The notes under the pieces: model-generated | Told to the model about the DNA's origin: nothing | What the model saw: only the letters and a program-made list of their open reading frames with translations | The model's database searches: none | Shown: piece after piece, positions 1-8,415 of the stretch | Numbering within the stretch: position 1 is the stretch's first letter | Layout: each line of letters starts with the position of its first letter | Translations under genes and position numbers: made by a program | Source: Mycolicibacterium sphagni | Lineage (GTDB): Bacteria > Actinomycetota > Actinomycetes > Mycobacteriales > Mycobacteriaceae | Assembly: GCF_013337765.1 (NCBI RefSeq) | Contig: NZ_VBSB01000038.1 | Span: 1-63,520 of the forward strand | Length of the DNA: 63,520 nt | Reading direction: 5' to 3'

Positions 1-103
1 GACTCAGTTCGTTGTCCAAACCTGCGTGCGAGGTACCTGTCCCGACGAACAACGCCGCGATGGCGGCGATCATCGCCACCAGCAGCCGACCGATTACCTT
101 CAT
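1..103 (-). CDS. MspA-family porin, N-terminal part only
   Basis: The first 34 codons of a secreted protein are visible before the gene leaves the window. They encode a signal peptide that ends in Ser-His-Ala and a mature start Gly-Leu-Asp-Asn-Glu-Leu-Ser, which matches from memory the start of MspA, the octameric outer-membrane porin of M. smegmatis. A GGAG motif sits just before the ATG. The gene lies beside moaB2-pepD-mprBA; I recall M. smegmatis having one of its msp paralogues next to this module. MspA-type porins admit small hydrophilic solutes through the mycolate outer membrane. The protein is cut by the window edge, so completeness cannot be judged. Confidence 0.8.
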   Translation of the reverse strand, partial: MKVIGRLLVAMIAAIAALFVGTGTSHAGLDNELS

Positions 104-748
104 GTTCTCCCTAGCTATGTCGACGGTGACCCGTGGGCTCACCGAGTGTGTGGTTCGTGCTCGGGTCCCAACATGCTGACACCGCACACGGCGTTAGGCG
201 GTTCAATGAGAGTCCTCACACACCGCTCTTACGCTCTGCTCATCGTTGACACGAGGAACATAACGGGATGGCATCTGGGCGGCAACGCATAGGCGCGCGG
301 TGCGCCGAATCGGTGCTTGCGTGGGGAAGTTTGCTGAGAGGCCAACCGCGGTTAACCGGATGCCGGTGTGACTTCGGCCGGGCGACCCCCGTGACGATCG
401 CGTTCGCCAACCCTTTTGAATCCCACCACCTGCCGATCATCAATCGTGGTGCGGCGGAACGTTATCCCTGAGCCACTGATCGCGGTCAGCGGTGGCGCGA
501 TCGTCGTCCGGATCGCGTTCGTCGGACGACTCCTGGGGCAATTCGGTACCGAAGATCTTGTTAACTGCGATTCGGTTCTGACGCGAAGATCCCATCACAT
601 CACCGCAGAATTGTGACAAAGATCACAATCTTGATGTTTGTGCAGTTCACAGGGCGTTAACACAAGGCCTCCAACCCCACTTGCGGCGCGCTTAATGAAC
701 GGTACGCCGTCACACGCGGCCACCGGTATCACTCTCTGCAGAGCTTGC
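104..748. other. Long intergenic region upstream of the porin gene
   Basis: No convincing coding sequence is seen in these 645 bases; the short open frames have no ribosome binding site or recognisable product. The stretch lies between the moaB2 stop and the porin start, both on the minus strand, so it should hold the porin promoter and a long upstream control region. The one clear element is a CRP-type dyad at 610-629, about 510 bases upstream of the porin start codon. A mechanosensitive channel gene (mscL), which I recall next to moaB2 in M. tuberculosis, is not present here. Confidence 0.5.
610..629. promoter_or_regulatory. CRP/FNR-type operator
   Basis: A dyad reads ATTGTGA, six bases, TCACAAT. 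It contains the consensus TGTGA-N6-TCACA of CRP-type regulators, including mycobacterial Crp (Rv3676) and corynebacterial GlxR. It lies between the moaB2 stop and the porin start, so the porin gene is the likely target. The match is seen in the sequence; binding and direction of control are inferred. Confidence 0.65.
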
Positions 749-1330
749 TTAGATCTCCAGGCTGGACAGCTGGCCGATGACGTGGGTCGCCAGCGGGTTC
801 AGCGTTGCCATGCCGTCGCGAACCGCATAGCGCGAGCCCGCGATGTTGACGACCAGGGTGCTGCCCGAAATGCCAGCTAGACCGCGCGACAAGCCCGCGT
901 CGGTGATTCCCGCCGACAACCCGGACGCCCGCAGCGCCTCGGAGATGCCGAGCAGCTCGCGATCGAGGATGGTCTTGGTGGCCTCCGGCGTCACGTCGCG
1001 CGGAGTGACACCGGTTCCACCGACCGACACCACCAGGTCGACACCGCCGATGACGGCGGTGTTCAGCGCATTGCGAATCTCGACCTCATCGGCCGACACC
1101 ACCACAACGCCGTCCACCACGAAGCCCGCCTCCGCGAGCAGCTCGGTGACCAACGGGCCGCTGTGGTCCTCCTCGTCGCCGTGGGCCGTGCGGTCGTCGA
1201 CGACGACGACGAGTGCGCGCCCCACCAGCTCCCCTGGCTGTTCCATGGATGTCACCGTATATCCGCCCGGCGACATCCTGGCAGCCGTGCTGGTCAGCGT
1301 CATGGGATGTTCACCCACCACCCGGATCAC
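749..1330 (-). CDS. moaB2: MoaB/Mog-family molybdopterin-binding protein (MoaB2)
   Basis: This 193-residue protein carries the MoaB/Mog fold motif VVSVGGTGVTPRDVTPEAT and the later run SGSTLVVNIAGS, typical of enzymes that adenylylate or bind molybdopterin during molybdenum-cofactor assembly. It matches MoaB2 of M. tuberculosis in context and sequence. The start codon is a GTG whose last two bases overlap the pepD TGA, so translation is probably coupled. A later Met (MEQPGELVGRA) could give a shorter protein that begins nearer the fold. It is the last gene of the rpmF-mprAB-pepD-moaB2 series; why a cofactor gene sits with a stress protease is unclear. Confidence 0.88.
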   Translation of the reverse strand: MIRVVGEHPMTLTSTAARMSPGGYTVTSMEQPGELVGRALVVVVDDRTAHGDEEDHSGPLVTELLAEAGFVVDGVVVVSADEVEIRNALNTAVIGGVDLVVSVGGTGVTPRDVTPEATKTILDRELLGISEALRASGLSAGITDAGLSRGLAGISGSTLVVNIAGSRYAVRDGMATLNPLATHVIGQLSSLEI

Positions 1331-2766
1331 TGGGCTGCCTTTCCGAGCGTGACCTGCACGGTCCGGGGGGAGCCCGAGGGATCGGTGTACGTGAGAGTCA
1401 CCTGGTCACCCGGTGCCCGCGACCGGACGGCGGCGACAAGGGCATCGGCGCTGCCGATCACGCGGTCGTTCAGCTTGGTCACCACCACGCCGCTGGGCAG
1501 GCCCGCAGCTGCGGCCGCACCGCCCTTGGTCACGTCGACGATCTTCGCTCCGTGAGTGGTGGTGTCATTGCTGACCTGCACCCCGAGCGACGCGTGGGTG
1601 GCCGCGCCGGTGCTGATCAACTCGTCGGCGATCCGCTTGGCCTGGTCCACCGGAATGGCGAAGCCGAGCCCGATCGAACCGCTCTGGGCATCCGGAGAGT
1701 CACCACCGAGGGTGGCGATCGCCGAATTCACCCCCACCAGTTCGCCGCTCATGTTGACCAGCGCACCACCGGAGTTGCCGGGGTTGATCGCGGCATCGGT
1801 CTGGATGGCATCCAGCACGGTGTTCTGGTTGTTGGCGTCGCCGCCGGTGGCCACCGGGCGGTTCAGGGCGCTGACGATACCGGTGGTGACGGTGCCTTCC
1901 AGGCCCAGCGGCGAGCCGACCGCCACCACGTCCTGGCCGACCCGCAGGTTGGACGACGAGCCCAGGCTGATCGGGGTAAGGCCCGTCACTCCCTGCGCCC
2001 GTACGACGGCGATATCGCTGGCCGGGTCGGTGCCGATCACAGTGAAGGGCGCCGTGCGGCCGTCGGCGAAGGTGACGGTCGTCGTCGGGGCTCCGCCGGC
2101 AGGCGGAGCACTCGGTCCGCCCGGGTTGGCCGGTCCATTGGGCCCACCCGGGGCCAGCGGCGGCAGACCGGGAATCGCCGGCGGGGCGGCAGGAGCGGCG
2201 CCCGGCTTGGCCGCGGCAACGACGTGATTGTTGGTCAGGATCAGCCCATCGGAAGACAGGATGATGCCCGAACCTTCCTCGGACTGGCGGCCGAATTCGG
2301 TCTCGAGCTTGACCACGCTGGGGACCACCTTGGCGGCCACCTGCTCGACCGAACCGACCGGCAAATTTGCGGCCGGAACGTTGGACACCCCGTTCGGCCC
2401 GCCCTGCAACACCGAGCCGATCGGTTGCCGATCCGGATGGGCGAGCAACACCACGCCACCGCCAACGCCCGCTGACACGACAGCGATGGCCAGAGCTCCT
2501 GCTGCCAACGCCCCTACGCGCGAACGCCGAGGCGGGGGCATCGGGGTCATGCCCGGAGAGGTAGCCGGATGTCCTTGTCGCGCAGCCTGATACGGGTCAT
2601 AGGGCTGGCGGTACTGCGGGTGCTGCTGCTGGGTCGCATACCGCCAGTCATAGGGCTGCTGATAACCGGCCGTCCGGGGTTGCTGCGAATACCCTGGTGC
2701 AGCATGATGATTCGGCCCGGGATGGCCAGGCTGCTGCGGCGGCGAGTACCTCGAGGGGTCGGTCAT
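1327..2766 (-). CDS. pepD: HtrA-like serine protease PepD
   Basis: The protein has 479 residues: a Pro/Gln/Tyr-rich cytoplasmic region (1-80), a single membrane segment (about 84-109), a trypsin-like protease domain and a C-terminal PDZ domain (about 390-475). The triad is visible as His181 in TNNHVV, Asp252 in SDIAVV and Ser333 in NPGNSGGA. PepD degrades or chaperones damaged envelope proteins and, in M. tuberculosis, acts in the MprAB/SigE stress network. A Pro/Gly/Ala-rich loop of about 40 residues (188-229) follows the catalytic His and is longer than I remember in M. tuberculosis PepD. An MprA-box-like repeat lies about 80 bases upstream. Confidence 0.93.
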   Translation of the reverse strand: MTDPSRYSPPQQPGHPGPNHHAAPGYSQQPRTAGYQQPYDWRYATQQQHPQYRQPYDPYQAARQGHPATSPGMTPMPPPRRSRVGALAAGALAIAVVSAGVGGGVVLLAHPDRQPIGSVLQGGPNGVSNVPAANLPVGSVEQVAAKVVPSVVKLETEFGRQSEEGSGIILSSDGLILTNNHVVAAAKPGAAPAAPPAIPGLPPLAPGGPNGPANPGGPSAPPAGGAPTTTVTFADGRTAPFTVIGTDPASDIAVVRAQGVTGLTPISLGSSSNLRVGQDVVAVGSPLGLEGTVTTGIVSALNRPVATGGDANNQNTVLDAIQTDAAINPGNSGGALVNMSGELVGVNSAIATLGGDSPDAQSGSIGLGFAIPVDQAKRIADELISTGAATHASLGVQVSNDTTTHGAKIVDVTKGGAAAAAGLPSGVVVTKLNDRVIGSADALVAAVRSRAPGDQVTLTYTDPSGSPRTVQVTLGKAAQ

Positions 2767-2844
2767 ATCGTCAGATCGCTCTTTCTCGTCGCGAGATGCA
2801 CGCTCTTCGTGATCAAAGAGTTGTTGAGTAAAGCTTGCCTTGAA

Positions 2845-4389
2845 CTACTGAGAATCGACTGAGATAACACTCGGTACAGCCGGTGGTTTTTGCTGGGAGG
2901 CCCCTCGATCACCGTTGGTCTTGGCCCTTTTGGCCGTGATTTCGCTCTCAGCTGAAGTGTCCGGATAGCTCGCCGCCATGTTCGGCAGGCCAGGCAGCAG
3001 GACGTAGAACGACGTGCCCGGCGGCTGTCCGCCCGGCACCGTGTCGGCGATGCGGATCATCCCGCCGTGTTTGACAACCACCTGCTTGACGATCGCCAAG
3101 CCGAGGCCCGATCCGGGCATGGCCCGCGCCGATGTCGACCGGTAGAACCGCTCGAACACCAGGCCGCGTTCCTGCGGCGGAATTCCCGGCCCGTAGTCAC
3201 TCACCACGAGTTCGGCGTGGGCGGCGTCCACCTGACGCAACCGCACCCCCACATGTGCGCCCGACGGGCTCCACTTGGCGGCGTTGTCGAGCAGGTTCAC
3301 CACCGCCCGGGAAAGGCCGGCGGGGTCACCGTAGACGTGCCATCCGACGACGTCGACGTCGAACTGAACATCGTTGCGGCGCCTACGCGCCCGCTCCAGG
3401 CTGCGTTCGATGACATCGCTCAGGTCGACTGCCTCATGCACAACCCCGCCAGCGTCCTCACGCGTGAGGTCAACCAAATCGCCTACGAGAGTGGATAATT
3501 CCTCGATCTGCGCGATCACGTCGGAGCGCAGATCGGCCATTTCGCTCTCCGGCAGCCGAGGGGCTCCCGGTTGCATCGATGCCATCAGAAGTTCGACGTT
3601 GGTGCGCAGCGACGTCAGCGGGGTGCGTAGCTCATGGCCGGCGTCGGCGACCAGCCGGGCTTGGCGCTCCCGCGACTCGGTCAACGCACGAAGCATCGTG
3701 TTGAACGTCTCGGTGAGCCGGGCCAGCTCGTCGCTGCCGAACACCGGAATGGGCCGTAGATCGTCGGTACGCGCCACCCGCTCGGCGGCTTCGGTGAGCC
3801 GGGCCACCGGCCTCAGCCCGGTGCGCGCCACCATCCCGCCGGCGATCACGGCGACCACCACGCCGATGCCGCCCACCGCCAGCAGCACCCATTTCAGCTT
3901 GGTCATCACCGCATTGGTGGGGGCCAGGCTCTTCGAGATCAGCAGCGAGCTGCCATTGGGCAGGTGTACTGCCAGCACCCGCTGGTTGGAAACCGTCCGG
4001 CGGGACATGAGCAACTCGCCACCGATGACGGACTTCTCCGGCTCACCGACCGGCAGCCGCTGGCCCTGCTGGTTTGCCGTGTAGATCGAGCGGCCCGGAT
4101 TGACGAGCATCGCGTTGACGTCGGAATAGGCCGTGCCCTCGATGGCCTTCCCGGGGTCGGCGGCCAGCGACCCGCTGGCGATCAGCAAGCCTGCCCGGCT
4201 CTGCAGCTGGTTGTCGATATCGGTGTAGAGCGCGGCCGAAACCACCGCATACACCGCGACCGCCATCAGCACGACGACCATCGCCACCATGGACATGGCC
4301 AGCAGCATCACCCGCCATCGCAGGGATAGCGATGTCGTCGGTTCGTCGGGCGCCCGCCCAGTTCGCGCGCGCCGCCACAGGCGTGCCAT
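2845..4389 (-). CDS. mprB: Sensor histidine kinase MprB
   Basis: This is a 514-residue membrane kinase. Transmembrane segments lie at about 27-52 and 166-188 and enclose an extracytoplasmic sensor loop. A HAMP linker follows, then the dimerisation/phosphoacceptor box with His252 in AGHELRTPLTSL, then an ATPase domain with NLLDNAAKW and GSGLGLAI. MprB senses envelope stress and phosphorylates MprA; DnaK binding to the loop is reported in M. tuberculosis. The ATG overlaps the mprA TGA by one base, so the two genes are translated together. Confidence 0.94.
   Translation of the reverse strand: MARLWRRARTGRAPDEPTTSLSLRWRVMLLAMSMVAMVVVLMAVAVYAVVSAALYTDIDNQLQSRAGLLIASGSLAADPGKAIEGTAYSDVNAMLVNPGRSIYTANQQGQRLPVGEPEKSVIGGELLMSRRTVSNQRVLAVHLPNGSSLLISKSLAPTNAVMTKLKWVLLAVGGIGVVVAVIAGGMVARTGLRPVARLTEAAERVARTDDLRPIPVFGSDELARLTETFNTMLRALTESRERQARLVADAGHELRTPLTSLRTNVELLMASMQPGAPRLPESEMADLRSDVIAQIEELSTLVGDLVDLTREDAGGVVHEAVDLSDVIERSLERARRRRNDVQFDVDVVGWHVYGDPAGLSRAVVNLLDNAAKWSPSGAHVGVRLRQVDAAHAELVVSDYGPGIPPQERGLVFERFYRSTSARAMPGSGLGLAIVKQVVVKHGGMIRIADTVPGGQPPGTSFYVLLPGLPNMAASYPDTSAESEITAKRAKTNGDRGASQQKPPAVPSVISVDSQ
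2846..2864 (-). promoter_or_regulatory. MprA-box-like repeat upstream of pepD
   Basis: On the minus strand two 8-base units, TCTCAGTC and TCTCAGTA, are separated by GAT. This is the 8-3-8 direct-repeat architecture described for the MprA box. It overlaps the last bases of mprB and ends 80 bases before the pepD start. It suggests that pepD has its own MprA-controlled promoter in addition to read-through from mprAB. Confidence 0.6.
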
Positions 4390-5075
4390 CAGGGTGGTGT
4401 CTCACGCAGCACATAACCCACACCCCGCACGGTATGGATCAGCCGCGGTTCTCCTTCTGCTTCGGTCTTTCGGCGTAGATAACCGACGTATACCTCCAGC
4501 GCGTTGCCGGAGGTAGGAAAGTCGAAACCCCACACCTCTTCGAGAATGCGGCTCCGGGTCAGGACCCGTCGCGGGTTGGCGATCAGCATCTCCAGCAGCG
4601 CGAACTCGGTCCGGGTCAGGCTGATGGCGCGTTTGCCTCGATGCACCTCGCGGGTCACCGGGTCGAGCGTCAGATCGCCGAACGTCATGATCGCCGAATC
4701 GGACTGCTCGTCAGGGCTGGTCCGGCGCAACAGGGCGCGCATCCGCGCCAGCAACTCCTCGAGGGCGAACGGCTTGGGCAGGTAGTCGTCGGCGCCGGCA
4801 TCCAGGCCCGCCACCCGCTCGGATACCGAGTCGCGGGCGGTCAGGACGAGGATCGGCAGATCGTCCCCGGTGCTGCGCAACTGGCGACAGACCTCGAGTC
4901 CGTCGAGCCGGGGCATCATCACATCCAGCACGAGTGCGTCTGGGCGTTCATTAGCGATCGCGTCGAGGGCTTCGACACCGTCCTGCGCCAGGTCTACGGA
5001 ATATCCGTTGAAGGAAAGAGACCGGCGCAAGGACTCGCGCACTGCGCGATCATCATCAACGACAAGAATTCGCAC
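4389..5075 (-). CDS. mprA: Response regulator MprA
   Basis: This OmpR/PhoB-type regulator has an N-terminal receiver domain with the acidic pocket VVDDD, the phospho-acceptor Asp51 in VLDVMMPR and the Lys in YLPKPF, followed by a winged-helix DNA-binding domain. I chose the GTG at 5073-5075, giving 228 residues (MRILVVDDD), because the family starts there and an upstream extension would place the MprA-box-like repeat inside the gene. The gene is followed directly by mprB. In M. tuberculosis MprA activates its own operon, pepD, sigB and sigE; the repeats seen here fit self-control and pepD control. Confidence 0.94.
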   Translation of the reverse strand: MRILVVDDDRAVRESLRRSLSFNGYSVDLAQDGVEALDAIANERPDALVLDVMMPRLDGLEVCRQLRSTGDDLPILVLTARDSVSERVAGLDAGADDYLPKPFALEELLARMRALLRRTSPDEQSDSAIMTFGDLTLDPVTREVHRGKRAISLTRTEFALLEMLIANPRRVLTRSRILEEVWGFDFPTSGNALEVYVGYLRRKTEAEGEPRLIHTVRGVGYVLRETPP

Positions 5076-5096
5076 AGCTACCAGTCTGTGCCCAAC

Positions 5097-5115
5097 GCCT
5101 GAGATAGGCCTGAGA
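5097..5115 (-). promoter_or_regulatory. MprA box upstream of mprA
   Basis: The minus strand carries two perfect copies of TCTCAGGC separated by CTA. Two 8-base direct repeats with a 3-base spacer, 19 bases in all, is exactly the reported layout of the M. tuberculosis MprA box. It lies 22-40 bases upstream of the chosen mprA start, so autoregulation is expected. Confidence 0.75.
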
Positions 5116-5157
5116 GGCACGCCGCACTAGCAGGCAATTCGCGGCTGGCGAACGGTG

Positions 5158-5331
5158 TCAGCGCTTGTCGAGATCGATCAATCCGAGCCGCGCGGCCTTG
5201 AGCAACCGGCGGGGAACCTTGTGCTGACGGCCGCCGACGGAAACGTTGACCAGACCAGTGGCCTCGGTCTTCCACTGCGCGCGCCGACTGCGGGTGTTCG
5301 ACCGCGACATTCTGCGCTTGGGCACAGCCAT
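5158..5331 (-). CDS. rpmF: 50S ribosomal protein L32
   Basis: This 57-residue reading frame begins MAVPKRRMSRSNTRSRRAQW and ends GLIDLDKR, the pattern of bacterial L32. There are no cysteines, so it is the zinc-independent form. AAGGAG stands nine bases before the ATG. The gene lies upstream of mprA on the same strand, separated by 82 bases that contain the MprA box, and its counterpart occupies the same place in M. tuberculosis. Confidence 0.95.
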   Translation of the reverse strand: MAVPKRRMSRSNTRSRRAQWKTEATGLVNVSVGGRQHKVPRRLLKAARLGLIDLDKR

Positions 5332-5460
5332 GACGTGCTTCTCCTTGATCAGGGGTGGCGCCGCGCAAAGACAAAGACATGCCGGCGGCCAACAGTTGCG
5401 CTTCAGGATAGCCGCTCACCTGCGTCGGCTCCAAAACGTCCCGGCAGGCACCCGCGCCCC

Positions 5461-5491
5461 TTGACTGGGGACCGCAACTCGCCAGTAACCT
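5461..5491 (+). promoter_or_regulatory. Promoter of the acyl-CoA catabolic operon
   Basis: TTGACT at 5461-5466 and TAACCT at 5486-5491 are separated by 19 bases and resemble SigA-type -35 and -10 boxes. Transcription would begin near 5498, about 65 bases before the first start codon. An AACC-N8-GGTT dyad (5487-5502) overlaps the -10 box and could be an operator for an unlinked regulator. Confidence 0.45.
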
Positions 5492-5563
5492 ACCAGTTGG
5501 TTGGTCGGCGGGCAGGAGCGGAGCGACTGGGGATTGAAATCGTCTGAAGGGAAGACAGCGCGC

Positions 5564-7261
5564 GTGGCTAATGCGGTGCGGATCGGCAACTGTTCGGGCT
5601 TCTACGGTGACCGCATCGCCGCGATGCGCGAAATGCTCACGGGCGGCGAGCTGGACTTTCTAACCGGCGACTATCTGGCCGAGCTCACCATGCTGATCCT
5701 GGGCCGCGACAAGATGAAGTATCCCGAGCGCGGCTACGCCAAGACCTTCCTGACCCAGCTCGAGGAATGCCTCGGATTGGCCCACGACCGGGGTGTTCGC
5801 ATCGTCGCCAACGCCGGCGGCCTCAATCCGGCCGGCCTGGCCGCCGCTGTCCGCGAGCTCGCCGACCGGCTCGGCATCCCGACCAAGGTTGCCCATGTGG
5901 AAGGCGACGACCTTCTCCCCCGGGCTGATGACCTCGGTTTGGGTACGCCGCTGACCGCCAACGCCTACCTGGGCGCCTGGGGTATCGCCGACTGCCTGCA
6001 GGCCGGGGCCGACGTCGTCGTCACGGGCCGGGTCACCGACGCCTCGGTGGTGGTGGGCCCGGCCGCAGCGCATTTCGGGTGGGGCCGCGACGACTACGGC
6101 CAGCTGGCCGGCGCGGTGGTGGCCGGCCACGTCATCGAATGCGGTGTGCAGGCCACCGGCGGCAACTACTCCTTCTTCACCGAGATCGCTGATCTGGGCC
6201 ACGCCGGCTTTCCGCTCGCCGAGCTCTACGCCGACGGCTCGTCGGTGATCACCAAACATCCCGGCACCGGCGGCCAGGTGAGCGTGGGCACCGTGACCGC
6301 GCAACTCCTCTACGAGATCGGCGGCCCGCGCTACGCCAACCCCGACGTCACCGCTCGCTTCGACACCATCGCGCTGTCCGCCGACGGTCCCGACCGCGTC
6401 CGCATCAGCGGTGTGCGCGGTGAGCCGCCGCCGCCGTCGCTCAAGGTGTCACTGAACAGCATCGGCGGGTTCCGCAATGCGGTGACGTTCGTGCTCACCG
6501 GTCTGGACATCGAAGCCAAGGCCGCGTTGGTACGCGACCAGCTGGAGTCGGCGCTGCGAGTGAAACCCGCGGAGCTGGACTGGACGCTGGCGCGGACCGA
6601 CCATGTCGACGCCGACACCGAGGAAGCGGCCAGTGCTCTGCTGAGTTGTGTCGTCCGCGACCCCGACCCGAAGACGGTCGGCCGCCAGTTCTCTTCCGCT
6701 GCAGTCGAACTCGCACTCGCCTCCTACCCTGGCTTCACCTCCACCGCGCCACCGGGCGACGGCCAGGTCTACGGCGTCTTCACCGCCGGCTATGTGCCGG
6801 CGAGCGAGATCGCACAGGTCGCCGTCCGGCACGACGGGACCCGCACCGACATCGCCGCGGCCGGCGCCACCCTCGAGCTGTCCGACGTCCAAGCGCCGCC
6901 GTTGCCGCAAGCGCTTGCCCCAGCACCGACCCGGCGGCTGCCGCTGGGCACCATCGCCGGGGCGCGCAGCGGGGACAAGGGTGGGGCGGCCAACGTCGGC
7001 GTGTGGGTACGCACCGACGACCAGTGGCGCTGGCTGGCACACACGCTCACCGTCGACGCCCTACGCGAATTACTGCCGGAGACAAAGGATCTCCCGGTTT
7101 CCCGGCACCTGCTGCCGAACCTGCGCGCGGTGAACTTCGTGATCGACGGCATCCTCGGGCAGGGCGTGGCTTATCAGGCGCGGTTCGACCCGCAAGCCAA
7201 AGGCCTCGGCGAATGGCTGCGCAGCCGGCACATCGACATCCCGGAAGAGATCCTGCCGTGA
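5564..7261 (+). CDS. AtuA-family (DUF1446) protein, Rv0976c-like
   Basis: The 565-residue protein has the DUF1446 domain in its first two thirds (motifs NCSGFYGDR, NAGGLNPAG, ADVVVTGRVTDAS) and a ferredoxin-fold AtuA-like C-terminal domain (about residues 455-565, starting RRLPLGTIAGARSGDKGG). AtuA is needed for acyclic terpene use in Pseudomonas, but its reaction is unknown. The GTG at 5564 was chosen because AAGGGAAG lies about eight bases upstream and the family begins close to the VRIGNCSG motif. It heads an operon with two acyl-CoA dehydrogenases, a biotin-dependent carboxylase and an enoyl-CoA hydratase, so a role in branched or isoprenoid acyl-CoA breakdown is likely. Confidence 0.85.
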   Translation: MANAVRIGNCSGFYGDRIAAMREMLTGGELDFLTGDYLAELTMLILGRDKMKYPERGYAKTFLTQLEECLGLAHDRGVRIVANAGGLNPAGLAAAVRELADRLGIPTKVAHVEGDDLLPRADDLGLGTPLTANAYLGAWGIADCLQAGADVVVTGRVTDASVVVGPAAAHFGWGRDDYGQLAGAVVAGHVIECGVQATGGNYSFFTEIADLGHAGFPLAELYADGSSVITKHPGTGGQVSVGTVTAQLLYEIGGPRYANPDVTARFDTIALSADGPDRVRISGVRGEPPPPSLKVSLNSIGGFRNAVTFVLTGLDIEAKAALVRDQLESALRVKPAELDWTLARTDHVDADTEEAASALLSCVVRDPDPKTVGRQFSSAAVELALASYPGFTSTAPPGDGQVYGVFTAGYVPASEIAQVAVRHDGTRTDIAAAGATLELSDVQAPPLPQALAPAPTRRLPLGTIAGARSGDKGGAANVGVWVRTDDQWRWLAHTLTVDALRELLPETKDLPVSRHLLPNLRAVNFVIDGILGQGVAYQARFDPQAKGLGEWLRSRHIDIPEEILP

Positions 7262-8415
7262 GCATCTGGACCACCCCCGAACGCCAGCAGCTGCGCAAGA
7301 CCGTGCGCGGCTTCGCCGAACGCGAGATCCTGCCCCATATCGAGGAATGGGAGCGAGCCGGTGAGCTCCCGCGCGATCTGCACCGACGGGCGGCAGCCGC
7401 CGGCCTGCTCGGGGCCGAGCTGCCGGAATCGGTCGGCGGCGGTGGCGGCGACGCCGCAGACTCGTTGATCATCTGCGAGGAACTCCACGAAGCCGGCACG
7501 CCCGGTGGGGTTTTCGCTTCACTGTTCACCTGCGGCATCGCGGTGCCGCACATGGTCGCCGCCCGCGACGAACGGCTGATCGAGAAGTTCGTCCGACCGA
7601 CGCTGCGTGGTGAGCTGATCGGCTCGCTGGCGATCACCGAACCGGGCGGCGGCTCCGATGTCGGCCACCTGACGACGACGGCCACACGCTCCGGTGACGA
7701 ATACGTCGTCAACGGCGCCAAGACCTACATAACCTCGGGCGTGCGGGCTGACTATGTCGTCACCGCCGTACGTACCGGCGGCACCGAACGTGCCGGAGCG
7801 TCGGGGGTCTCGCTGCTCGTCGTCGAAAAGGGCACACCGGGATTTGACGTCACCCGCAGGCTGGACAAGATGGGCTGGCGGTCCTCGGACACCGCCGAAC
7901 TTTCCTACACCGAGACGCGAGTGCCTGCGGCCAACCTCGTCGGCACCGAGAACACGGGCTTCGCGCAGATCGCGCAGGCCTTCGTATCCGAGCGCATCGG
8001 CCTTGCGGCCCAGGCATATTCATCGGCGCAACGCTGCCTGGACCTGACGGTGCAGTGGTGCCGCGACCGGGAGACGTTCGGGCGTCCGCTGATCTCCCGG
8101 CAGTCAGTGCAGAACACGTTGGCCGAGATGGCCCGCCGTATCGATGTGGCGCGGGTGTATTCGCGCAATGTCGTGGAGCGGCAATTGTCAGGGGAGCAAG
8201 ACTTGATCGTGGCGGTGTGCTTCGCCAAGAACACCGCGGTGGAAGCCGGCGAATGGGTGGCACACCAAGCCGTGCAACTGTTCGGAGGGATGGGCTACAT
8301 GACCGAATGCGAAGTCGAACGCCAATACCGGGACATGCGGATCCTAGGGATCGGCGGGGGAACCACCGAAATCCTGACCAGCCTGGCCGCCAAGGCACTG
8401 GGATACCAGGCATGA
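7258..8415 (+). CDS. fadE13: Acyl-CoA dehydrogenase FadE13
   Basis: This 385-residue flavoprotein has the full acyl-CoA dehydrogenase layout: helical N-terminal domain, beta domain with SLAITEPGGGSDVGHL, and C-terminal domain ending LFGGMGYMTECEVERQYRDM. It should introduce the 2,3 double bond into an acyl-CoA and pass electrons to electron-transfer flavoprotein. The GTG start overlaps the stop of the upstream gene as GTGA, and its own stop overlaps accD2 as ATGA, so translation is coupled throughout. The substrate cannot be read from the sequence; the context suggests a branched acyl-CoA. Confidence 0.9.
   Translation: MSIWTTPERQQLRKTVRGFAEREILPHIEEWERAGELPRDLHRRAAAAGLLGAELPESVGGGGGDAADSLIICEELHEAGTPGGVFASLFTCGIAVPHMVAARDERLIEKFVRPTLRGELIGSLAITEPGGGSDVGHLTTTATRSGDEYVVNGAKTYITSGVRADYVVTAVRTGGTERAGASGVSLLVVEKGTPGFDVTRRLDKMGWRSSDTAELSYTETRVPAANLVGTENTGFAQIAQAFVSERIGLAAQAYSSAQRCLDLTVQWCRDRETFGRPLISRQSVQNTLAEMARRIDVARVYSRNVVERQLSGEQDLIVAVCFAKNTAVEAGEWVAHQAVQLFGGMGYMTECEVERQYRDMRILGIGGGTTEILTSLAAKALGYQA

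Noticed and set aside
104..748. Several 60-80 codon open frames upstream of the porin gene
   Set aside because: They overlap each other on both strands, lack ribosome sites and have no recognisable sequence.
1213..2475. A 420-codon plus-strand open frame opposite pepD
   Set aside because: Shadow of pepD with Arg/Gly/His-rich composition and no family pattern.
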